Under the pieces are notes generated by a model. It was not told the origin of the DNA, did no database searches, and worked only from the letters and a program-made list of their open reading frames with translations. 64,000 nucleotides of DNA from Tisiphia sp964030975 (lineage in GTDB: Bacteria; Pseudomonadota; Alphaproteobacteria; Rickettsiales; Rickettsiaceae): the NCBI RefSeq assembly GCF_964030975.1, contig NZ_CAXIQH010000001.1, positions 372,001-436,000 of the forward strand. Direction: 5' to 3'. Below, in pieces: positions 16,406-25,441 of the stretch (position 1 is its first letter; each line of letters opens with the position of its first letter). A program made the translations under genes and the position numbers.

Positions 16406-19333
16406 ATGCCATTAGAACAAACTATTATACAACAAATAAAAAACAACTCTATTACTACCCTTGACCTGAGTAGTAAGCAGATAGGAAATGCGGAAGTAAA
16501 AGAACTAGCAAACCTCTTAAAGGATAATAAATCTATTACTATGCTTTACTTTTGGGGTAACCAGATAGGAGATGCAGGAGCGAAAGGTCTAGCAGAAGCC
16601 TTAAAGGATAATCAATCTATTACTACTCTTGACCTTCAAAATAACCAGATAGGAGATGTAGGAGCGAAAGGTCTAGCAGAAGGCTTAAAGGATAATAAAT
16701 CTATTACTACTCTTTACCTTAATAATAACAAGATAGGAGAGGCAGGAGCGAAAGGTCTAGCAGAAGGCTTAAAGGATAATAAATCTATTACTACTCTTGA
16801 CCTTCGGTATAACCAGATAGGAGATGCTGGAGCGAAAGATTTAGCAGAAGACTTAAAGGATAATAAATCTATTACTACTCTTTACCTTAATTCTAACCAG
16901 ATAGGAGATGCAGGAGCGAAAGGTCTAGCAGAAGGCTTAAAGGATAATCAATCTATTACTACTCTTGACCTTCGGTATAACCAGATAGGAGATGCAGGAG
17001 CGAAAGGTCTAGCAGAAGGCTTAAAGGATAATCAATCTATTACTACTCTTAGACTTGATTATAACCAGATAGGAGATGCAGGAGCGAAAGGTCTAGCAGA
17101 CCTCCTAAAGATTAATCCCTATATTACTCATCTTGACCTTTCTGGAAACCAGATAGGAGATGTTATAATGAAGGAGATAGCAACAGCCCTAAATATTAAT
17201 AGAGATTTTGCTAATAAAGCCAGACAAGAGGCTGCCAAGCTAAAACAGCAACAACAAGCAGAGGCAGCTGAAAAAGCCAGACAAGAGGCTGAAAGACTTG
17301 AGCAAGAGGCAAAGCTTAAAGAACAAGAGGAGACTAATAAATTAAAAGTACTAGAGGAGGCAAAAGTGAAAGAATATATACCAAATATACCGGTTGTGAA
17401 ATTATTTGAGGTAGAGGGTGGAGATGATCAGTTTGATAAGGATGACCAAGCTACTATCAGACAAGTATCAAATCTAATCCGAGATGGTAACGACCGCCTG
17501 CAAGAACATGTCGAGAAAGGGGTGCTGGTGGTTGGTGATACTGGGAGTGGCAAGAGTACACTCACTCACGCCCTTGCTGGAAGAAAGTTGCAGGCGATTT
17601 TTGATGATGAAATTAAAGAATTTGTTATTGACGCGATGCAACCACTTGCTGATATTGTCATTGGTCATAAAATGGCTTCCGAGACTAAGATTCCTAATAA
17701 ATGTGTTGCTAAAGGTACAACCATTTGGGATTGTCCTGGCTTTAATGATACTGAGCTTGTTCTAGAAATCGTTAACAGATTCTATATTAAAAGGCTCTTT
17801 GAAACTACAGAGCAGCTAAAATTTGTGTTGGTGGTAAATGAATCGGATTTAAGGAGTAAAAGAGGTAATGATTTCCTTGAAACACTATCTAATTTTATAA
17901 AAAGTTTTAAGGATATTGGGTCTATAGAGGGCAGCATATCTTTAATATTTACCCATGTCCCACCAAACAAAAATATGGATAATATTAAAAACTCTATAGA
18001 TAAAATATTAACAGATAATCAAAGGGCAACAGATGAACACAAGGCACTGATTAATAATTGCTCAATACATCTATTCTATAAACCAACTACAGAAGGTGAG
18101 TTAGTTGTACCTGACTTACTTGCGGCAATAGAAGAGTCATCCAAATATTCTGACGTTAAAGATGAGATGGTCAATATAACTATTTCAAAGAAAGCTATGG
18201 AGTGTTCATCTCATCTGTTAAATACTGCTAGTAGTAATTTTAATCAACTATTAGAGGTGATAGTTAAAGCTATTGGTAATGCAACTCAGTGTTCAAATGT
18301 CAATCCACTCAATGCATTTTCCGAGAATTATAATCTTGTCAAAGATTGGGTACCCTCATCAATTAATTACAACGAACTGAAACAACATAGTGAAGGTGAA
18401 TATTTTCTAGGACTGGAATTATTATCAAGATTGCAGAAAGTACTTAATAAGCAAATAGAGAGTATATCAGATGCCATAACAATCTTGCAGATAGCAGTGG
18501 ATATTTTTGCTGAATATGCTGAGTCTGATAATTCTCAGCTTAAGCATCAGATACAAGACTATGGTTATTGCTTACAGCAGCAATATGACTATGTGAAATT
18601 TTTCTCTACTGTCTGTAAAGCTGAATTACCTGAACATGCAAAGATTGCCGAGTTAATAACAGCTTGCCACACTAAAGTAACAGAGAATCTTGAGTATCAA
18701 GTTAGTAGTTTTCCTATTGATGAGAACCAATCTGACCCAGATTATTATAGTAAAGCTATAGAATATCTGGAAAATTACCAAGATTCTCCTGCCTGCAAGA
18801 ATCTTAAGGCTATAGCCTATAGTTGCTTAGCTAGTATTGCTGAGAAGGATGGTGCCAATGAAGCATCATTGGTTTACTATGCAAAAGCTATAGATGCCAA
18901 TATCTATCAACCAAAGATATATGAGAAACTCGGGCAGTTTTTTTTAAACAAGGGTGAATATGCTAAGGCGATTGACTGCTATAAAGTAGTTAATAATGAA
19001 TTTGAGATAAAAGCCTGTTTTAAAGCATGGTTAGAACAAGATAAAAGAAATCCTGATATAATGCTAAAACAGGCTGAATATTTTGAGTCTATATGTTTAT
19101 TTGAGCAAGCCAAAAAATATTATCACCATGCATTCAGCCTAAGTCATGATGAAAATTTTAAGGTTGCGGTTTTAGAGAAAATTAAGACTATTGTTAATGT
19201 TGCTGCTCAGGGACAAGATTTTATCGCCAGAATACAGCAAGAGCCTGATTTTTGTAATTATGACCTGGTAAATGAAGAATTTACCAAAAATCTACTTGGC
19301 GATGTAGTTTTAAAATGTGATTTGTACTGCTAA
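16406..19333 (+). CDS. LRR - coiled coil - P-loop GTPase - TPR protein
   Basis: 975 residues. Residues about 16-268 form nine 28-residue leucine-rich repeats of the ribonuclease-inhibitor type (unit like SITTLDLRYNQIGDAGAKGL). They are nearly identical at DNA level, so the array is recent. A Glu/Lys/Gln coiled coil spans about 270-335. A GTPase domain follows with P-loop VGDTGSGKST (about 376-385) and DCPGFND (G3, about 442-448), reminiscent of AIG1/GIMAP or septin-like GTPases. The last 330 residues are TPR-like helices (SPLVYYAKAIDAN-type units). No signal peptide. LRR plus GTPase plus TPR suggests an NLR-like sensor or a host-directed effector; neither is shown. A truncated paralogue of the TPR end is at 36070-36906. 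Confidence 0.85.
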   Translation: MPLEQTIIQQIKNNSITTLDLSSKQIGNAEVKELANLLKDNKSITMLYFWGNQIGDAGAKGLAEALKDNQSITTLDLQNNQIGDVGAKGLAEGLKDNKSITTLYLNNNKIGEAGAKGLAEGLKDNKSITTLDLRYNQIGDAGAKDLAEDLKDNKSITTLYLNSNQIGDAGAKGLAEGLKDNQSITTLDLRYNQIGDAGAKGLAEGLKDNQSITTLRLDYNQIGDAGAKGLADLLKINPYITHLDLSGNQIGDVIMKEIATALNINRDFANKARQEAAKLKQQQQAEAAEKARQEAERLEQEAKLKEQEETNKLKVLEEAKVKEYIPNIPVVKLFEVEGGDDQFDKDDQATIRQVSNLIRDGNDRLQEHVEKGVLVVGDTGSGKSTLTHALAGRKLQAIFDDEIKEFVIDAMQPLADIVIGHKMASETKIPNKCVAKGTTIWDCPGFNDTELVLEIVNRFYIKRLFETTEQLKFVLVVNESDLRSKRGNDFLETLSNFIKSFKDIGSIEGSISLIFTHVPPNKNMDNIKNSIDKILTDNQRATDEHKALINNCSIHLFYKPTTEGELVVPDLLAAIEESSKYSDVKDEMVNITISKKAMECSSHLLNTASSNFNQLLEVIVKAIGNATQCSNVNPLNAFSENYNLVKDWVPSSINYNELKQHSEGEYFLGLELLSRLQKVLNKQIESISDAITILQIAVDIFAEYAESDNSQLKHQIQDYGYCLQQQYDYVKFFSTVCKAELPEHAKIAELITACHTKVTENLEYQVSSFPIDENQSDPDYYSKAIEYLENYQDSPACKNLKAIAYSCLASIAEKDGANEASLVYYAKAIDANIYQPKIYEKLGQFFLNKGEYAKAIDCYKVVNNEFEIKACFKAWLEQDKRNPDIMLKQAEYFESICLFEQAKKYYHHAFSLSHDENFKVAVLEKIKTIVNVAAQGQDFIARIQQEPDFCNYDLVNEEFTKNLLGDVVLKCDLYC

Positions 19334-19911
19334 AAGGTTGCGAAGCAGTTTTGCTACAAGTATATTTTATATTTCTTGATAATAATACTTTATTCACTTC
19401 ATCATACCTTGATTTTAGTTTGCAGACAAACTCTAATATAGCAAGATTTAGGGATATTCAAAAATTCCAAATTCAAGTTTATATGATAGCAATGGTTCAA
19501 AATTTTAAAAGGATAATTAAATTAAAATTATTTTTTTGTATTTTTACCCATTGCTACTAAACCTATTGTTACTAAAAAGTAAAAATATTGGTGTAATTTT
19601 AACCACTTATACTTTTTCAACAATCCGGTCTCTACCTTTACAAATTATGTAAATCTTTCAGTTTATAAAGCAATTCTCTGTACATCATCCAACAGTCTCC
19701 TAAAATAACTAGGCTTTAAAATAATCCGTAAAAGCTCCAATCTAAACTGGTTTAAGGTTCGCAATATGTGCCATACGCCCCGCCATTCCTTATCAGGCTT
19801 CCAGGGCTTTATAATTTTTACTAAGAATTTCATATGTGTACCATATGTACAAATCCTGAAATTTAACCTACAAAAAAATCTATTTTTAACCCTGTTGCAA
19901 GGGGGAAAAAT
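19334..19911. other. Intergenic region with repeats shared with 35.9-36.05 kb
   Basis: 19345-19364 (gcagttttgctacaagtata) matches the IS66 terminus and the same place behind the paralogue at 36.05 kb. About 19389-19415 (cataccttgattttagtttg) repeats at 35897. 19687-19795 is an inverted copy of 35936-36026 and ends in acgccccgccattcc, the sequence found at recombinase 3' ends (39415, 47484). No gene seen. Confidence 0.6.
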
Positions 19912-20451
19912 ATGACAGAATCATTAACTTTTTCCGACGGTTTAGTTGAAAATGCTGATACTATTTTCTATAACATAGTCGGTAATTTCGTCCCGCCTGA
20001 ATGGCGAAACCTTACTAATAATTGTGGTAAGCAATTAACTAAAACTTCTCGTCAACTTCTATCTTTGATAGTTTCTTGCATGAAAACTAATCGTTATAAT
20101 AATACACAAGACTCACAAGAGTTACAAGAAGGCTATCATTTTTTCCAACAAGAGCTAGGAGTTAGTCAAAGTAGGGTTAAACAATGTCTAACAGAATTGC
20201 AAAAAAGTGGGTTCATTTATCATACTTTAATTACTACGGTCAAATATAATATAAAATGCCGTAACATTTTATGTATCAAACTTCTTAAGAAATTTACAAG
20301 TTTTCGTAAAGCTAATAATAATTCTTATCACTTTAATCACACTAATATCCAGTCTAGCTATCAAAATATTTTAACCCAACCTGGAGAAAATTCTAACTCA
20401 ACTCAGAAAAAATTAAAAAAAAATGCATCTATATATATCTATATTATCTAG
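19912..20451 (+). CDS. Putative winged-helix replication protein
   Basis: 179 residues, start ATG 19912 behind caaggggga. Residues about 40-115 form a helix-turn-helix/winged-helix-like stretch (TKTSRQLLSLIVSCM, HFFQQELGVSQSRVKQCLTE, LQKSGFIYHT), as in replication-initiator or helix-turn-helix phage proteins. The end is low complexity (KKLKKNASIYIYII) after an A9 run. The next gene starts 29 bp before this stop in the +1 frame. The two may be one gene split at the A-run, or two coupled genes. Function is inferred from the fold and from its partner's DnaA-like domain. Confidence 0.5.
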   Translation: MTESLTFSDGLVENADTIFYNIVGNFVPPEWRNLTNNCGKQLTKTSRQLLSLIVSCMKTNRYNNTQDSQELQEGYHFFQQELGVSQSRVKQCLTELQKSGFIYHTLITTVKYNIKCRNILCIKLLKKFTSFRKANNNSYHFNHTNIQSSYQNILTQPGENSNSTQKKLKKNASIYIYII

Positions 20452-21730
20452 ATACGAAAAAAATAAAAAAAATTGTGGACAAAATTGTGGACAAAGTGTG
20501 TCAGAGCCTGAATCAACTGAGGAGCAAAGCCTTAATTTACCGCTTGAGGTACCGGAAAAAAGAGGTGAACAAAGTTTGTCAGAAGTTGAGTCAACTACGG
20601 AGCAAAGCTTTAACTTATCGCCAGAGATAACGATAAATTCAGGTGAACAAAGCTTAGCAGAGCTTGAGTTATCTGAGGAGAAAAGTTTGAATTTACCTAC
20701 GAAGGTAACGGTAAGCTCAGTAAATGAAGCGTTACCCTACAATTCCACAGACGACAATTCCGGCGATGCAGCTCTAACTGATGACAAGTCAGACTCCGAT
20801 TCAGATTCTGACTCAACAGATGGATATTCAGGAGGTAGCGAGTCTGAGCAAGAAGCTAGTGGAAAATTGTCTAGGTGGCTTAGGGATGTTACTAAAATGG
20901 CTAAAGGCTTGTATTCACCTATGGAGCTAAAGGAGTTTTATCCATTGACCGAAGAAGATGCTGCTTGGCTAAGAAGGAGAACAGGTCGTGATTTCAATTT
21001 GAGTTTCATGAACAAGCTGTTGATTAAACATAGCGTGGACTCTCCTAAAAATCTCTTTCCCTGCAAGCAAGCAGTACTGAATTACATGAGAAAAACTTTG
21101 CGTCATGAAATGCGTTCACCAACTGTAGCTAATAACCCAAACTTTAACTTCAAGCTGGACAATGCTACCAAGGCAAGAGAGGCTTATTTGCGGAAGGTAG
21201 AAGCTAATAAGGGCGTTAAACCACTGAATCAGTTGCAACGCAAGATTGTTGGAGCTTTTGAGCCTAATACTGCTTATAAATTGCTGACTAGCTGCAGTTT
21301 TTTTGGAGTATGTGACGATGAATACAAGATTGATCTAGCAGACATCTCTTTGTCAGAACCTGATAAATGCACATTGCTCAATAAAGTGCAAGAGGTATAT
21401 GGTAAAGAGGTTCTGCAATTGCGTATTACTAACAAAAGAACTCCATCGGATTATTATTTAGAGCTAAGTGGACTAAACCCAGAGTCAGTGTGGTATAAAA
21501 TAAGGCAATATTTGTTAAAGTTATACGGTGAGAACTTGGACAAATCCTGGTTTAGCAAGTTAGAAGCAGTTGAAGAAGATACGACTTGCAATAAGATCAC
21601 TCTCAAACCAACCACTGCCTTTATTGGACACTGGATTAGGACTAATTACAAAAAAGCTTTGGAAGATGCTTGCAATAGCCAGAATTTTACTTTTGAGTTG
21701 ATGGAAGTCGATAGAATGGCAGGACTGTAA
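20423..21730 (+). CDS. Protein with a DnaA N-terminal-like C-terminal domain (replication initiator-like)
   Basis: 435 residues. Residues 20-105 carry degenerate repeats around EQSLNLP and EQSFNLS; about 107-150 is a Ser/Asp-rich linker (DSDSDSDSTDGYSGGSESEQ). The C-terminal 80 residues (WYKIRQYLLKLYGENLDKSW, FSKLEAV, ITLKPTTAFIGHWIRTNYKK) match the layout of DnaA domain I, which recruits helicase; Rickettsiales plasmid and phage initiators carry such domains. No AAA+ motor is present. It lies just before the terminase genes, so replication of the prophage is the likely job. Start may be ATG 20423 or a slip from the previous ORF. Confidence 0.5.
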   Translation: MHLYISILSRYEKNKKNCGQNCGQSVSEPESTEEQSLNLPLEVPEKRGEQSLSEVESTTEQSFNLSPEITINSGEQSLAELELSEEKSLNLPTKVTVSSVNEALPYNSTDDNSGDAALTDDKSDSDSDSDSTDGYSGGSESEQEASGKLSRWLRDVTKMAKGLYSPMELKEFYPLTEEDAAWLRRRTGRDFNLSFMNKLLIKHSVDSPKNLFPCKQAVLNYMRKTLRHEMRSPTVANNPNFNFKLDNATKAREAYLRKVEANKGVKPLNQLQRKIVGAFEPNTAYKLLTSCSFFGVCDDEYKIDLADISLSEPDKCTLLNKVQEVYGKEVLQLRITNKRTPSDYYLELSGLNPESVWYKIRQYLLKLYGENLDKSWFSKLEAVEEDTTCNKITLKPTTAFIGHWIRTNYKKALEDACNSQNFTFELMEVDRMAGL

Positions 21731-22200
21731 GCTATGGCAAACCGAAGAAAAGACTAATTGTATTAGCGAGAAAAAAGAATGATTACAAAGAGGTTAATAA
21801 TAATCAACCAATTACTGAAGGTTGAAAAGTACATACAAATCACATATGAGATTATAAGGATTTGGAAAGTATGAGAGTAATGCGGCTTACAAAGGTAGAG
21901 CTTCTGCTGGTACAGCAGAAGTTCACCCCTAAATTCATCATCTATAGCTATTCTGGTGAGATTTTTAGCAGTTTTTGTCACTTTTTTACATTTTTTGGCA
22001 AAAATTGCCCACAAAATCACCCGGGGGGTGTCTGTGGCACAAAATGGGGTATAGGGGGGCGTTTCGCGAAATTTTTTTTGAGGTAATTAATCACTTGTTA
22101 TTAAAAATTTCACTTTTTTAGTTTTTATTTTTCAAGTAGTAAAAAACCTGAAAATCAGGTATAATAGAGGTTATTACAAGGGATTTTTAAAGAGTTCTAT
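21731..22200. other. Intergenic region between replication and packaging genes
   Basis: No convincing gene. 22062-22080 has tttcgcgaaa followed by a T-run, a possible terminator. The region just before (22020-22065) is unusually G-rich for this DNA. Confidence 0.5.
22145..22165 (+). promoter_or_regulatory. Possible promoter/operator upstream of the terminase genes
   Basis: A perfect small palindrome acctgaaaatcaggt (22146-22160) runs into a tataat -10 hexamer (22160-22165), 36 bp before the small-terminase ATG. A -35 box is not clear. The palindrome over the -10 would suit a repressor site; this is inference. Confidence 0.4.
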
Positions 22201-22875
22201 ATGATTAAAAATTATGGTTTGTTCGAAAAATATTTAGCAAAGATATCATCCAGTACCATCAGTAAGTTTGGTTCAATAGAGGATATCTCTAATTTCCTAT
22301 TATATCTTTGTGAACATGGTAACATTGTTATTGCAGCTAAGAAGGCTGGTTGTATCTCACCACTTAGATTACACCGGATTATTAATAGCGATAAATATCT
22401 AGCCAAATGCGTCAATTTAGCTTTAGCCATTGCGGTAGATAGAGCAGAAGGGGTGTTATATGACAGAGCAATTAACGGTTATGAAGAAGTGACTTATAAC
22501 AAGGATAATCAGGCAATTGCTACTAAGAAAAAATATTGTTCTAAGTCGTTGCTGGAATATCTTAAAGCTAATTCGCAGAAATATCAAACGAGGAAAAATG
22601 ATACTATAGTTATACCTATAGGATTAGGTGATAAAGAACATAACTATTGTAAGTTGTCATTCCCGCGTAAGCGGGAATCTAGATACCTGCTTTCGCAGGT
22701 ATGACACAAAGTTTGTATCACCTAATTCAATAGGTTTCACTATAGTTACCATAGGAAAAATAGTGATGAAGGTGAACAGGTAACCAAAGCCCAAGAAATG
22801 TCAAAAATGATAGATGTAGCTAATTTTGAAATAGAATCATATGAAGCAGAATACGCAATTGCCAAAGGGCGGTAA
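22201..22875 (+). pseudogene. terS: Terminase small subunit, split by a TA-MITE
   Basis: Residues 1-135 (LYLCEHGNIVIAAKKAGCIS, then RAINGYEEVTYNKDNQAIAT and KSLLEYLKANSQKYQTRK) follow the small-terminase pattern: a DNA-binding helix pair, then RA..GyeE and LLeyLKA..pkY. At 22607 a 136-bp MITE is inserted and the frame runs into it, ending in RKRESRYLLSQV. Past the MITE (22745-22875) the old frame continues (DEGEQVTKAQEMSKMIDVAN) to TAA. Removing the MITE and one TA restores a continuous frame of about 179 codons. The truncated product still holds the DNA-binding part. Confidence 0.82.
22607..22742. repeat. 136-bp TA-MITE in terS
   Basis: Ends tagttatacctataggatta and its imperfect inverse ending ataggtttcacta; TA at 22605-06 and 22743-44. 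The centre carries two short hairpins (tcccgcgtaagcggga and acctgctttcgcaggt). Confidence 0.93.
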
Positions 22876-24283
22876 GCCCAGAGTGATGAAAACTACTAGT
22901 AAAGCTAAAGCCAGCAAAGAGCTTCCTAGCCCTATTTCTAAAAGTCTTAAATTTCCGGTGGATTGGTCACCCTATCCATTCCAGCTACCTTTGTGGAGAT
23001 ATTTATACTCTGGTGGGAAGAAAGCTATAGCAATTTGGCATAGAAGAGCTGGTAAGGATATTATGGGTATTAATTGGATCACTGCTAGTGCCATTCGGGA
23101 AGTTGGCATTTATTGGTATGTTTATCCTACCTATAATCAAGCTAAAATGAGTATATGGGATGGTATGACACTATCAGGGCGTCCTTATATGTCATTTATC
23201 CCTAAAGGGATTATTGCTCGTAGTCAGCAATATAAGCAACGGATATTATTTAAAAATGGCTCAGTGATTCAGTTTGTCGGTAGTGATCGTTATGCTACTA
23301 TCAGGGGTAGTGGTATTAAGGGAGCAGTTATCTCAGAGTATTCTTACCATGATCCACGAGCTATGAGCTGTGTTATAGAGCCGATGGTAATTCGTAATAA
23401 TGGCTGGTTGCTTTATTTATATACTCCTTCCGATAATCCAAAACTAACACATGGTGAAGAATTATACCGGAAATACCAAGATAATCCGGAAGTATTTTGC
23501 CAAATAAAAACTATTGAAGATACTACCGATAATGAGGGACAGCCACTAGTCGATAAAAACAAGTTAGTCTCTGTTGATATGACTAATGAAGAGATTCAAA
23601 GAGAGTTTTATTGTGACTTTGCTGCCTATCGTTACAAGAGAGCTGATCAGGGTGGTACTTTTGTTGAACAATTACGGCTGGCTGAAAGTCAGGGGCGTAT
23701 TGGCTATGTGCCATTTGATGCAAGCTATCAGGTTAATACTTATTGGGATATAGGTATTGTTGATTATACGGTGATTTGGTTTGTTCAAGAAAAACAAGAC
23801 TATGTCGATATTATCGATTTTTATATGAATAGGGGTAAAGATTTAGAGTTTTATCTTAATCATTTAAGAACTAGACCCTATCAATATGGGCGTAACGTAT
23901 TGCCCCATGATATGAGCCGAAGACAAATGCCGACTTTGGATACTCGGTTACAACAAGCTAATGAAATAGCAGAAAAAGTAGGCTTTTCACCATTTGCTAT
24001 TGGTAGGAAATATTTACGGGAAGAGATGATAACTAAAGTAAGAAGTTTGCTAGGTAGGTGTCGAATAGATGCCGAGAAATGTCAGCGTGGTATTAACGGT
24101 CTCTATGAGTTTGATGCTACTAAAAGGGGCGTGCATTCTAGCTCCTCGAGAGCTACTGATATAACCGAGAGCTTTTGTTATTTAGCGATGGACGTTAAAA
24201 CTGGTAATGAGCAACAGCAATCACAATATAATATATCACAATATCGTAAAGTGGTGAATGATTATAATGCTTTGGAGAGGTAA
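22841..24283 (+). CDS. terL: Terminase large subunit
   Basis: 480 residues. ATPase part: HRRAGKD (67-73, the Walker A variant common in podovirus terminases), GAVISEYSYHD (161-171, Walker B region) and YTPSDNPKLTHG (194-205, coupling motif). Nuclease part: YWDIGIVDYTVIW (301-313, first Asp), later LPHDMS (354-359) and a C-terminal Asp near RATDITESF. It cuts and pumps phage DNA into the prohead through the portal. The ATG at 22841 overlaps the broken terS by 35 bp; ATG at 22886 is an alternative, and the first 15 residues carry no recognised motif. Looks intact. Confidence 0.9.
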   Translation: MKQNTQLPKGGKPRVMKTTSKAKASKELPSPISKSLKFPVDWSPYPFQLPLWRYLYSGGKKAIAIWHRRAGKDIMGINWITASAIREVGIYWYVYPTYNQAKMSIWDGMTLSGRPYMSFIPKGIIARSQQYKQRILFKNGSVIQFVGSDRYATIRGSGIKGAVISEYSYHDPRAMSCVIEPMVIRNNGWLLYLYTPSDNPKLTHGEELYRKYQDNPEVFCQIKTIEDTTDNEGQPLVDKNKLVSVDMTNEEIQREFYCDFAAYRYKRADQGGTFVEQLRLAESQGRIGYVPFDASYQVNTYWDIGIVDYTVIWFVQEKQDYVDIIDFYMNRGKDLEFYLNHLRTRPYQYGRNVLPHDMSRRQMPTLDTRLQQANEIAEKVGFSPFAIGRKYLREEMITKVRSLLGRCRIDAEKCQRGINGLYEFDATKRGVHSSSSRATDITESFCYLAMDVKTGNEQQQSQYNISQYRKVVNDYNALER

Positions 24284-24288
24284 GTAGG

Positions 24289-24342
24289 ATGGGCGGAAGT
24301 AGTATAAATATAAACAACTATAATATGGATGAGGTAGTATAA
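24289..24342 (+). CDS. 17-residue ORF between terL and the next gene
   Basis: MGGSSININNYNMDEVV, preceded by gagaggtaagtagg and ending in taatg, which is also the start of the next gene. The ribosome site and stop-start overlap suggest it is translated. It may be a small phage protein or a leader for the next gene. No family recognised. Confidence 0.35.
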   Translation: MGGSSININNYNMDEVV

Positions 24343-24638
24343 TGCTTCCATTGTTAGCAGCCCTAGCTGTAAGTGCAGGGTGTGTTGGAGCCTATTGTAG
24401 CGATACTGTTTCTAAGGGTATTATTAGGGGTATTACTAAGATTCCTGGTGTCAGGTATCTTACTGGTGCTGATTTAGCAAGGCACAAGCGTAACTATGAA
24501 GAATCACGCATTCGCTATAATAATTATGCTCATGAAGCACAAACTACTATCAATAATCTATCTGGCGAAATACAGCAATCGATGCAGGGTTTACGTTCTC
24601 TAGAAGGGCAACAATACCACTATAGTGAAACCTATTGA
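24342..24638 (+). CDS. Small phage protein of unknown function
   Basis: 98 residues. A hydrophobic N-terminus (LPLLAALAVSAGCVGAYC) is followed by a helical, polar part with YAHEAQTTINNLSGEIQQSM. The last few residues (YSETY) come from a TA-MITE that starts at 24623. Without the MITE the frame would end three codons earlier at cac-taa. It lies between terL and portal, a place often holding internal-core or injection proteins in podoviruses; not more can be said. Confidence 0.5.
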   Translation: MLPLLAALAVSAGCVGAYCSDTVSKGIIRGITKIPGVRYLTGADLARHKRNYEESRIRYNNYAHEAQTTINNLSGEIQQSMQGLRSLEGQQYHYSETY

Positions 24639-24758
24639 ATTAGGTGATACAAACTTTGTGTCATACCTGCGAAAGCAGGTATCTAGATTCCCGCCTTCGC
24701 GGGAATGACAACTTACAATCGTTATGTTCTTTATCACCTAATCCTATGAGCATAACTA
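24623..24758. repeat. 136-bp TA-MITE between two phage genes
   Basis: Starts tagtgaaacctattgaatta and ends gcataacta; TA at 24621-22 and 24759-60. It supplies the last codons of the upstream ORF and an ATG (24747) for the downstream one. Confidence 0.93.
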
Positions 24759-25441
24759 TAAATGATTATAGCTCATCTGCTCGAAAGCAGTTGGATAGTT
24801 ATGCTCATGATGTAAAGTGGCGGATTGGGAAATATGAGACATCAGCTGAAAACACTGGTTTGGTACAGGGGGGAGTTCTTGGTGCCTTAACTTTTGGAGC
24901 TACTATGGGACTCGCAGGATTCGGAGGACTCGGAGCAGGAATAGCTGCTGGGACAGGTTCAGGGTTAGTTGGTATTGGTCATTATATGAACACATCAAAT
25001 ATTGCTAATAAACTGGGAAACTTTGAAACAGTTAATGTTGCTAATAACCATCAATATGATGGTATGTCAGGCAATTTAGACCAAATGGCAAGATATGGTA
25101 GATCAGGACTAGAAAAAATGCCGATATCTGAGCCTGGAGGGTTAAAACAAGCAGTGGAGCATTTTAACATGAGGTCAGTACCTAGACTACAAGATTTACC
25201 GCAATTATCTGAATCTCTGGGCAAGATAGTATCACTTAAAGATATTGAAGGGTTAACCCTTGGTTTGCCTAGCATGACTGCAGCTAGTGGCAAGAAATAT
25301 AACTACGAGGTGTTATATGATAACGAATTTATCAAGAAGCTCAAGAAAGTGTCAAAGAAGCTTGGCGAACCATATTTAAACCCAAACTCAACCATAAATC
25401 CAAACACAAACACACGTAATATGGTAACAGCATATGGCTGA
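24747..25441 (+). CDS. Phage protein of unknown function, glycine-rich centre; start provided by the MITE
   Basis: From ATG 24747 the frame reads 231 residues: YSSSARKQLDSYAHDVKWRI, then a Gly/Ala-rich hydrophobic stretch (GVLGALTFGATMGLAGFGGL, GAGIAAGTGSGLVGIG) able to span a membrane, then a helical end. A longer frame from 24644 would read through the whole MITE and is unlikely to be native. The original start was probably displaced by the insertion. It overlaps portal by 8 bp (atggctga), a sign of coupling. The Gly-rich stretch is like that of ejection or internal virion proteins, but no family is recognised. Confidence 0.5.

Noticed and set aside
20423..21730. Full DnaA-type initiator
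   Set aside because: Only the domain I-like end is present; there is no AAA+ motor or DnaA DNA-binding signature.
24644..24746. N-terminal extension of the gene ending at 25441
   Set aside because: These codons are MITE sequence, seen in the same frame in other MITE copies (CESRYLDSRLRGND).
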